From Sulfidibacter corallicola (GTDB lineage Bacteria > Acidobacteriota > Holophagae > Acanthopleuribacterales > Acanthopleuribacteraceae): a DNA stretch of 64,000 nucleotides. This document shows positions 58,201-64,000 of the stretch, piece by piece. The position numbers and the translations under genes are program-made. The stretch covers positions 5,357,001 to 5,421,000 of the forward strand of contig NZ_CP071793.1 of NCBI RefSeq assembly GCF_017498545.1. Direction: 5' to 3'. The notes beneath the pieces were generated by a model. The model ran no database searches, was not told the DNA's origin, and saw only the letters and a list, made by a program, of their open reading frames with translations. Every line of letters starts with the position of its first letter. The stretch's first letter is position 1.

Positions 58201-58568
58201 GGGAACGGATGGCCATCAAGCCCAATTACATTCTCGACTACCTGCGTTGCCTCTCCACCGGCGAAAGCCCCGATTACCCCATGATCGCGCGGATCTGCCG
58301 CAACTCGGAGGTGCTCAAGCAGTTCCAGACGCTGAGCACCGGCCGCAAGGAGTCCAATTGGAAGTTCCTCTTCTTTTACTATCGAATCACCGCTTTCTAC
58401 GAACTGTCCGAAGAGCGGTCCGGTGCGCAGAAGCGCGCCACAATGCGCCAAGCCAAAAAGACTTACGATTGGCTTGAAGAAATCCCCGCGGAAGTTTTGA
58501 ACAGCAATCCCGACAAGTATGGTCGGTTGCGGGAAATCAAACAGAAAATGGCAGCAGCCACCAACTAA
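55242..58568 (+). CDS. Membrane-anchored serine/threonine pseudokinase with large periplasmic domain
   Basis: A 1108-residue protein from ATG 55242. Residues 10-275 have the bacterial Ser/Thr kinase fold: LGGGDKNALY glycine loop, HLDLKPDN at 130-137 (HRD loop with Leu for Arg), GSPEYLAPEQIE and DIYAAGMVLYHLLAG. Key catalytic residues are missing: the VAIK lysine is Ser39 (IVTLSQF), the alpha-C glutamate is absent (FRKITSAL), and DFG reads N150-A-G. A Pro/Ala-rich linker leads to one membrane helix at about 414-436. Outside the membrane lie a beta-sandwich-like domain (470-550), a long Pro-Lys-Ala-Thr segment (about 553-766) and a C-terminal domain with immunoglobulin-like strands followed by helical repeats. 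It heads the transporter gene cluster. Confidence 0.82.
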   Translation: MIGETLHKKYLVMKRLGGGDKNALYQAKDQQSNTIVTLSQFSYSQNADQPGDERFRKITSALRGLNNPHIHAFSDFFVEGGYLYAVSAALPGNLLTENLKQGQMPVADSVNILRQILKGLTYIHEKKVQHLDLKPDNICLAPDGKVSILNAGVSKLLEGVFNESETMVVGSPEYLAPEQIEPELFQEPELGVTDIYAAGMVLYHLLAGEPAFKGSTHLEVLMKQLKDAPPLLYLVDDSFRSFDTLLGKALAKQPEKRFPSSNEFLQALTQAENGWKSAVSSANDMSVAEKTESTMRLPMDFVNEVTQTNIPARTRRAAAQKPSDELPALPDVELPKDETRVLSADEMNKHLQGAEMESPTPKKAQVPPPRPGASATGKPVATPSADAAPATAAKPAADPKAAKAEGEGGGKGPLVGILALVAIIVVGVLGYVFMSGGGSEDATTPPDTDQTASTEGQATPSKLPNNLSIFASVTSVDANIPFTVQIDESDLPTDSELKLVVSPESGFEKMGEDFDRFTVVFREPGSKSIEIEAYQGNDLIARSNRAQVEINEPPAPISSVDRDADEPPAADAATASTTADEPAPVEDRVADTPKPRDVPKKREPTPAVAKAETPAKKPAEKPPTTSEPAVAKSNATKPPATKPSATEQPATKPTTTRPAETKPAEPKPAVAKTTPTKPSTSGPSATEPEPQATAKLNQPKPDPVKPEPRVAPKPEATVAKAETPTPRQTKPAVAKKPEPKPQPKPKPEKKPQVAKSSADRDEPELPAARGIVGYQVVVRDEDGNFIPGTRVTFNWSGNSKSVRSNSRGVAEVKLPAQRAVKFNVQGTAGEFRNSYRVNFTLRKKDHPISFKVRINGQETTEGSIIISQEGTRFKKVTQPGNTEDLLAGTYFFTYQSKTLSHSETYTVKRRNVFAFDISTDPNVYYRDLYFKKNDAALKAAVQKEIDPVKGYDFFMPRYWLAQLRIDEENTARAAELLGQLYEHAGKWERMAIKPNYILDYLRCLSTGESPDYPMIARICRNSEVLKQFQTLSTGRKESNWKFLFFYYRITAFYELSEERSGAQKRATMRQAKKTYDWLEEIPAEVLNSNPDKYGRLREIKQKMAAATN

Positions 58569-58591
58569 CGCCCCTATCCGGAGATGCCCCC

Positions 58592-59083
58592 ATGTCGAGA
58601 AAAGCCTTCTCTCTTGTCCTTTGCCTGCTCAGCATCGGTGTCCTGTTTTCCTGTAAGACGGGGACCAATACTCGCCTGTCCGGCTCCGGCTCCCAGGGAG
58701 CCAGTGGCGATTTCAATTTCGTGATTCGGATGTATGGCGACTTTCCTGCCAAGTTCAAAAACAAGAACATTCACATCCTGGTCGAAGGGCGTCGCGTCGA
58801 ATCGCGCAAGTCCACCGAGCCGCTACGTGAACTTCGTTTTAGCTTGGACAAGAAAACCGTAGATGCGGCAGTGTCTTCCAAAGAAGGTCCGGACGCCAAG
58901 AAACTCGATGTTTCCGTACGACTCGAGCCGCTTGACTGGGAAGGAAAGGAAGAGACGCTTGCCGTCGTGTTCGACATTCGTGAAAAACAACCGGAATATG
59001 TCGCGAGCTGGGGTACCGGCCGCATGTTTGAAGATGACCCGGTTCAAAGCGAAGATACGCACCAGAAAACCCGGATCAACTGA
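58592..59083 (+). CDS. Lipoprotein of unknown function
   Basis: A 163-residue lipoprotein. The signal peptide ends in the lipobox LFSC (Cys21). The mature part is beta-rich and charged, with GDFNFVIRMYGDFP and LDVSVRLEPLDW segments, and contains no recognised domain. It begins 23 bases after the pseudokinase stop, so both are in one transcript. Its position suggests an envelope-anchored partner of the pseudokinase's periplasmic domain or of the transporter. Confidence 0.65.
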   Translation: MSRKAFSLVLCLLSIGVLFSCKTGTNTRLSGSGSQGASGDFNFVIRMYGDFPAKFKNKNIHILVEGRRVESRKSTEPLRELRFSLDKKTVDAAVSSKEGPDAKKLDVSVRLEPLDWEGKEETLAVVFDIREKQPEYVASWGTGRMFEDDPVQSEDTHQKTRIN

Positions 59084-59343
59084 AACCGAGACTTTGGCCA
59101 CCCAACAGCGTGGGCCTTTCGAGGCTCACGCGTGGATGCGCGTCGTCCCCTGGGACTCAGCCCCCGCGACCTCCACCTCCCGCATCCGAGACACCGCTCT
59201 CGCGATTGCGGCGCCGGCCCGACTTTTCCGGTTCCGATCCTTTCCCCGCGGTTGACGCGTGCCGCTTGCGGTACGCCTGCCACCGTCGCCCCAAGTAAAA
59301 CCTCACAACCCAATTCCATTTCCCTCATGTGGAGACTCTGATT
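59084..59343. other. Spacer before the binding-protein gene
   Basis: 260 bases within the cluster. No gene or clear terminator; it may hold an internal promoter, but no hexamers stand out. Confidence 0.35.
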
Positions 59344-61383
59344 ATGCGTTGGAAGATCCCCCTCTCGGTATTTTTATGTTGTGTCGGCGTTCTCTTTGCG
59401 CAGGACGAGAAAACCCGCCTCAACGTGGCTCTGCTCAATCCTGTGACCACTTTGAATCCTTATTACAACGACGGCATCGAGGCCGAGTCGATTATCAATA
59501 TCCTGTTCGACTCCGTGTACGTCGAAGGCGAGACCGGTACCAAGGCCAGTTTCGCAAAATTGATCGAGGGTACCTCCCCCTCGTCGCTCCAGCGCCCCTT
59601 GGAAGTGGAAGACCGTTACGTGCGTTGGATGCCCGAGTATCGCGACTTCGTGAATCCCGAGGACGCGCGTTTCACCTTCTACTACCTGAATTCCAACAAG
59701 GCCAGCAACAACACGTACACGGCCAACTACATTCGCGGCTTCAAGACCCTCAGCGAAGAGAAGTTCGAGGTCCTGCTACGCACGCCGCCCGATACCAAAA
59801 CGCTGAAGCAGCAGTTGGATTTCAAGATTCTGCCGGCTCGGTTCGCCAGGGAACACATCTCCATTTTCAATACCAAGAGCAAGGCCTTCGAAGATTCCAA
59901 AAGCTTCCGTCACGCCATGGACATTCTCAAGGGTGACACCGGCAAGTATCTCAAGGTCAAAGACTTGCTGGTCAAGTGGGAAGACGGCGGTTATTTCAAC
60001 GAGCGGGGCCCGGGCACCTACCGGATCCTGCTGGAAACCACCCGTTTCGATCGGTTCAAGGGCACCATCTTCCGCAATCTCAACCTCGGTGAAGTGGCGT
60101 ATTCCTTCTACGTCTACAAAAATCTCTTCCCCGAGTTGGGCGGCGACATCAAGGTGCTCGACATCGAACCCCTCAACAACGGCCTGGCCGCTTCCGTCTT
60201 TTTGGACTCCAACACCGCGATCGCCGATTCCGGACTGAAAAAGTTCGTCGAGATGCCGTTGCTGTTCCGCCAGACCGATCCGTCCATGAAGAACGTGAAC
60301 CGGTTCTGGGGTTCGCCGCAGACGTCCTACAAGTTTTCGATTCAGGAACGAGCCAACGATTTCATCGCACTCAAGCGCGAGAAGAGCCGTGTCAAGGGCA
60401 AGGATCGCAGCGAGTTCTCGGTCCAGACGGTGCATTTCACCCGTCAGGCCGGTAACGACATCGCCTCCATTCGTTCCGGGTTCCAGTCCGGCGCGATCGA
60501 CATGATCATGAACATCTCGCCCAGCCTGAGCAAGCACATCACCTCCGAAACGGTGGACAAGCTCTACACCAAGGGCAGCCAGATCGAGATGATCGCGCTG
60601 AACTGCACGCCCTACATCGACGACAAGGAAAACCCGCTCGCCGACTACCGTGTCCGCCTGGCGTTGAACTACATCCTCGTCAAAGAGGACCTGCACGTGG
60701 GTCACGGCCCCGAGAACAGCAACCTGATGCACAGCCCGCTGACCTCGGCCGACACCCGCGACAAGATGAAGCAGCTCAAGCTCTCCAACCAGAAGGAGAA
60801 GGCGGCCGAGCTGTTGACCCAAGCGGGCTTCTCCAAGAAGGGCGACAAATGGGTCGGCAAGAACGGCAAGCCGCTGTTGTTGAAACTGATCTTCGAAAAG
60901 GTGCTCGACTCGCGTGACCGCAACCTGTTGGTGGAAGTGGTCAACCAGTTCCGCACCTTCGGCATCCAGGTCACCGATCCCCACTCCAGCAGCTTGGGCC
61001 GCATCGATTTCTACCAGGAGCTCAAGCACAACAAGACTTGGCATTTGGCCCTGGTTCGCGTGTTCCAGTCCAGCAACACCGACATCGACATGTACAATCC
61101 GGACTCGCCTTCGAAGAACATCTACAACTACGAGCCCTCCGAGACCCACTCGGCCAAGCTGCGCGAACTGTTCAAGACCTATCAGACCTCGCGCGACGAA
61201 CAGCGCCGCAACATCAAACAGGAAATCGCCACCATGATCACCGAGGAAGCACCGGCCCTGTTCCTGTGGGACTTCCAGGCGATCTACATGGCCAACGCCA
61301 ATACCCTGCTCATCCAGAACAACAACAGCCCCTCCACTTTCAACGTTCTTCAGCATATCGACGATTTTCGACTTACCAAATGA
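59344..61383 (+). CDS. Oligopeptide-type ABC substrate-binding protein (OppA-like)
   Basis: A 679-residue exported protein of the SBP_bac_5 family. The signal peptide ends after VGVLFAQ; there is no lipobox, so it is not an obvious lipoprotein. The N-terminal LNVALLNPVTTLNPYYNDGIE and the later segment YRVRLALNYILVKEDL match the family's ends of lobe 1 and the cluster-5 signature. It is about 100-150 residues longer than a typical OppA. The stop overlaps the next permease start (ATGA). Start is ATG 59344 with GGAG 9 bases upstream. Confidence 0.8.
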   Translation: MRWKIPLSVFLCCVGVLFAQDEKTRLNVALLNPVTTLNPYYNDGIEAESIINILFDSVYVEGETGTKASFAKLIEGTSPSSLQRPLEVEDRYVRWMPEYRDFVNPEDARFTFYYLNSNKASNNTYTANYIRGFKTLSEEKFEVLLRTPPDTKTLKQQLDFKILPARFAREHISIFNTKSKAFEDSKSFRHAMDILKGDTGKYLKVKDLLVKWEDGGYFNERGPGTYRILLETTRFDRFKGTIFRNLNLGEVAYSFYVYKNLFPELGGDIKVLDIEPLNNGLAASVFLDSNTAIADSGLKKFVEMPLLFRQTDPSMKNVNRFWGSPQTSYKFSIQERANDFIALKREKSRVKGKDRSEFSVQTVHFTRQAGNDIASIRSGFQSGAIDMIMNISPSLSKHITSETVDKLYTKGSQIEMIALNCTPYIDDKENPLADYRVRLALNYILVKEDLHVGHGPENSNLMHSPLTSADTRDKMKQLKLSNQKEKAAELLTQAGFSKKGDKWVGKNGKPLLLKLIFEKVLDSRDRNLLVEVVNQFRTFGIQVTDPHSSSLGRIDFYQELKHNKTWHLALVRVFQSSNTDIDMYNPDSPSKNIYNYEPSETHSAKLRELFKTYQTSRDEQRRNIKQEIATMITEEAPALFLWDFQAIYMANANTLLIQNNNSPSTFNVLQHIDDFRLTK

Positions 61384-62264
61384 AGCCCCCGGTTTCTCTT
61401 CATGCGCGGACTCTGGTCAGATTGCTCCAGGTCGCCTTGGTCGTTCTGGCCCCTCTTGGCGTGATCTACCAGTTTGCGCGTTGGAAAAACGCCTCCCTTT
61501 CGCTTTCCGATCCCACCTTCTTCCAATGGGTGGGCGGTTTGCTGCTCGGTGAACTCTCCGCCGACGCCAGCAGCGACAACCTGGTGCGCGATCTTTCCAT
61601 CGCCAGCATGAACAGTTTGAAAATTGTCGTGTTCATCTACAGCGGGATCCTGATCCTCAGTTGCGTGCTGGGCATCCTGCTGCACGTGCAACGACACCGC
61701 AGCGAGTGGGTGATGCGTCAGGTCACCGCCTTGAGCGCGCTCACCCTGCTGCCTTCCTTCTGCGTGTACTATCTGTTGCTCAAATTCGGCCTGCTCGAGT
61801 TCATCACGCTCGGCAGCGGAGGCCACGTCTCCCTGGAAATCGGTCGATGGTGGGCGCCCATCCTGATTTTTGCCTTTTTCAACAGCTATTTTGTCGCCAA
61901 CTCGGTGGCGGTCAAAGATGCGCTCGACGAGATCTTCTCGCGGCTCTTCATCCGGTTTTACAAGGCCAAAGGCGCTTCTTTCCTCGAGACGTTGCTCATG
62001 ATCAAAATCAACTGGCTGCTTCCGATTTTGAAAATCTTCCTTTATTTTCTGCCTTTCGTCGTGGCCGAATCGATTATTTTCGAGTTCGTGTTTCGCATTT
62101 CCGGACTCGGCAGCATGTTGTGGTACGCTTCCGCCTACGATATCGAACTGGAAGCCGTGCGTGTGTTCACGCCCAAGTTGATGGCCCTGACCCTGATCTT
62201 CTCGCTAATCGTTCACTTCACCAACGCACTTTCGACGTTTTTAACGAGGATGATGTCGCGATGA
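61380..62264 (+). CDS. ABC transporter permease, DppB-like
   Basis: A 294-residue membrane protein starting with the ATGA overlap at 61380. Six hydrophobic helices can be seen, the first at about 13-33. The cytoplasmic EAA loop appears as RFYKAKGASFLETLLMIKINWLLP (the canonical A-x-A-x-G core is YKAKGAS). The final region RISGLGSMLWYASAYDIE matches the F-x-x-PGLG pattern of oligopeptide transporter permeases. About 45 residues between helices 1 and 2 face the periplasm. It forms the translocation pore with the following permease. The ATPase subunits are not in the window. Confidence 0.8.
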   Translation: MKPPVSLHARTLVRLLQVALVVLAPLGVIYQFARWKNASLSLSDPTFFQWVGGLLLGELSADASSDNLVRDLSIASMNSLKIVVFIYSGILILSCVLGILLHVQRHRSEWVMRQVTALSALTLLPSFCVYYLLLKFGLLEFITLGSGGHVSLEIGRWWAPILIFAFFNSYFVANSVAVKDALDEIFSRLFIRFYKAKGASFLETLLMIKINWLLPILKIFLYFLPFVVAESIIFEFVFRISGLGSMLWYASAYDIELEAVRVFTPKLMALTLIFSLIVHFTNALSTFLTRMMSR

Positions 62265-63556
62265 AGAACTTCGTGCGGATCGCTGGCCTCTTCTTGATGT
62301 CGCTGGGTCCCCTGGTTTCGGCTCAAGATGACAACCCCTACTTCGCGCTCCAGCAAAGTCTCCAGGCGTCTAACGGCCAGGGATTCTGGTTCGTGTTCTA
62401 CCAGACCTACCGCAAGGGCGGCAAAACCTGGTCCCAGCGCATGACCGAATCCTTCGAGGCCGAGGAGGTGTCGCTGGCCCTGAGCTTTCTGGGCGATGTG
62501 AGTTCCAGCCAGGTTTTGTCGATCTACCGCCACCTCGAATCGTTGAGTTCCGATGCGGACGACCTGTATCTTTCCGGCGAGGAGATCGCCCTCGACCTCT
62601 CCGACGAGTTCGAAATCGATCTGGACCCGTTGTTGGTCCAGTGGCTCGACGCCTACGGACCGGAAACCCTCGGCATTTTCATCAAGCTGATCTCCCCCGG
62701 CCAGTATTCATATTCCTTCAAGAACGCCACGGTGCTGCGTTACCGGTTGCCGTTCACCTCGCTTTCGCCGATCTGGGTGTTGGGTTCGGTGCCGCCGTCG
62801 ATCGATTTGGACAAGGCCGGCGTCCAGCCGTTGGCGCCCTACCTGGTGAGATCGTTGATCCCCTACATCGGCTCCTTCCTGTATTATATTTTGCCGGCAA
62901 TCCTGATCGGGGTGCTGCTGGGCATCATGGAGGGCTACGGCGTGGGATGGTGGAGCCGGGGAAAACCGCGCGGCAAGGTCATGTCTTTCGTGTTCGACGT
63001 GCTGAAGGGTTGCATCAACGCGCTGCCGCGTTTCCTGCTGATCATCCTGTTCGTGCTGCTGTTTCGCCAGTTCCGCAAACCGATCGAGTTCTGGATGATC
63101 GCGGTCCCCTTGGGCGTGAGCTGTATTCCGTTGGTCATGAGGCGGGTTTCCGAACAGATCCAGGCCTCGATCGCCTCGGATGCGATTCCCTTGAGACGCT
63201 GCCAGGGCTTCTCCCACCTGCAGGTTCTCAAGGAGCTATGGCAGTTTCGGCTGTTCGTGATCCCCCTTCAGGAAATGTTTGGGCAATTGATCGCTTTCAT
63301 TTACGCCGAGACCCTGATTCAATTCATGGTAAAGATGAGCGAAGGCACCATGGCCGGCATCAGCAACCAAAATTCCCTGGGTTACGTGCTGGTGCAGGTC
63401 AGTTACGGTATCTCGATGGCGCGCCACCAATCGCTGTCTCCCGCCTTCGAACGCTTCGACTTATGGTATCCGCTATTCATGGTACTCACCTTGTTCACTC
63501 TGCTCACCTTGGGTGCATTGGTGCTCAGACAACGCATTGAAAGAGGCATCTTATGA
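62261..63556 (+). CDS. ABC transporter permease, DppC-like, with extra N-terminal exported domain
   Basis: A 431-residue permease, ATGA-coupled to the first one. It starts with a signal-peptide-like segment (MKNFVRIAGLFLMSLGPLVS), then about 180 mostly polar residues, and only from about 195 onward does the membrane part begin (YIGSFLYYILPAILIGVLLG). The EAA loop is degenerate (ASDAIPLRRCQGFSHLQVL). The usual DppC has its first helix near residue 20-40 and about 300 residues, so the inserted polar domain is unusual. It may be cut from the permease or form a periplasmic docking domain for the binding protein. Confidence 0.72.
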   Translation: MKNFVRIAGLFLMSLGPLVSAQDDNPYFALQQSLQASNGQGFWFVFYQTYRKGGKTWSQRMTESFEAEEVSLALSFLGDVSSSQVLSIYRHLESLSSDADDLYLSGEEIALDLSDEFEIDLDPLLVQWLDAYGPETLGIFIKLISPGQYSYSFKNATVLRYRLPFTSLSPIWVLGSVPPSIDLDKAGVQPLAPYLVRSLIPYIGSFLYYILPAILIGVLLGIMEGYGVGWWSRGKPRGKVMSFVFDVLKGCINALPRFLLIILFVLLFRQFRKPIEFWMIAVPLGVSCIPLVMRRVSEQIQASIASDAIPLRRCQGFSHLQVLKELWQFRLFVIPLQEMFGQLIAFIYAETLIQFMVKMSEGTMAGISNQNSLGYVLVQVSYGISMARHQSLSPAFERFDLWYPLFMVLTLFTLLTLGALVLRQRIERGIL

Positions 63557-64000
63557 GGAATAAATTGACACGCACACTCTTATGGATATGGTTCTGCACG
63601 GGTGCCCTGGCGCCCGTTTCCGCGCAGTCTCTGTTCAACGCCCGTCCCTGCCCGAGCGACGCCGAACGGCTCGTCCTGGATAGTTTTCAATATTACCTGG
63701 CCGCCGAGGTCGCCCTGAGTGGCACCTTGGATTGGGTCAAAGAGAATCCCACCAAACTGGACGGCTATTACGGCGCGGCCGTCGGCAAACGGGGCGATGC
63801 CCTGGGAACCGCCGCCAAAAAGGCCTTCGACGGTTTGGCCGACAGCCCCAAACTGCGTGGTTTTCTGCTGCATCCCAAATGGCCCGGCGCCGCTTCGGCC
63901 GCCGAAAAGAATTGGCATGCGTTTCTGAAGGCCGGCGATCCCGCGACCAAATTGGGCCTGCTCAGAAAGGTCGATTTCACCAAACTGAACGTTTTGAAGA
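63553..64000 (+). CDS. Exported protein, 3' end beyond the window
   Basis: The frame opens with ATGA overlap on the second permease stop and remains open to the last base (149 codons visible). A signal peptide (LLWIWFCTGALAPVSAQ) is followed by a helical, charged mature part with repeated DSF, YYLAAE and KLDGYYG segments. No family is recognised. It may be an additional subunit or receptor of the same transporter system. Confidence 0.6.
   Translation, partial: MRNKLTRTLLWIWFCTGALAPVSAQSLFNARPCPSDAERLVLDSFQYYLAAEVALSGTLDWVKENPTKLDGYYGAAVGKRGDALGTAAKKAFDGLADSPKLRGFLLHPKWPGAASAAEKNWHAFLKAGDPATKLGLLRKVDFTKLNVLK

Noticed and set aside
56745..58451. 568-codon open frame on the minus strand inside the pseudokinase gene
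   Set aside because: An antisense artefact of the Pro-Lys-Ala-Thr low-complexity DNA; it reads as Gly/Arg/Leu repeats.

Overview
The window is GC-rich Gram-negative chromosomal DNA. Several gene types fit a lineage such as Acidobacteriota: an alternative complex III (ActE/ActF) at the left edge, a FadL-type porin, an Hcp protein, a two-component kinase with a beta-propeller sensor, an EnvC-like protein and oligopeptide-type ABC genes. The phylum is an inference from gene content, since there is no rRNA. I found no rRNA, tRNA, CRISPR array, prophage or transposase.

Layout. 0-5 kb: end of an ActE/ActF operon, a DUF3667 membrane protein, an orphan Hcp behind a near-consensus sigma-54 promoter, and an alpha/beta hydrolase. 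5-11.5 kb: a TPR protein, NAD kinase, an unknown exported protein and an M48 protease. 11.6-12.2 kb: a non-coding tract with seven strong stem-loops. 12.6-20.7 kb: a DUF6916 protein, then a same-strand block of propeller histidine kinase, a large three-repeat secreted protein and a NarL-type regulator. 21-27.3 kb: a chalcone-isomerase-like protein, a FadL porin, and a TetR regulator facing an overlapping PLP-enzyme/aldonolactone-oxidase pair across a clear inverted-repeat operator. 27.3-41.7 kb: salvage and housekeeping genes (MTAP, PfkB kinase, EnvC-like factor, M61 protease, adenosine deaminase), a lone GspF-like protein and a TldD-like pair. Three copies of a MITE-like element with 49-bp terminal inverted repeats sit between these genes.

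41.7-54 kb: a PAS-HATPase protein whose phospho-acceptor histidine is arginine, an M28 peptidase, a TPMT-like methyltransferase, TadA, a fused 5-oxoprolinase/hydantoinase, an orphan MbtH, a DJ-1-like exported protein and a rhomboid protease. 54-64 kb: a long AT-richer leader, then one co-directional cluster. It encodes a membrane-anchored protein-kinase-like protein lacking the VAIK lysine, the alpha-C glutamate and the DFG aspartate, then a lipoprotein, an OppA-like binding protein, two unusual permeases and an exported protein running off the edge. The last four genes are linked by ATGA overlaps. This cluster is the best candidate for an undescribed system: a pseudokinase-containing envelope complex built around a peptide-type ABC transporter.

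Coding starts were chosen from ribosome-binding sites and family alignments done by eye. All function calls are family recognition without database searches.
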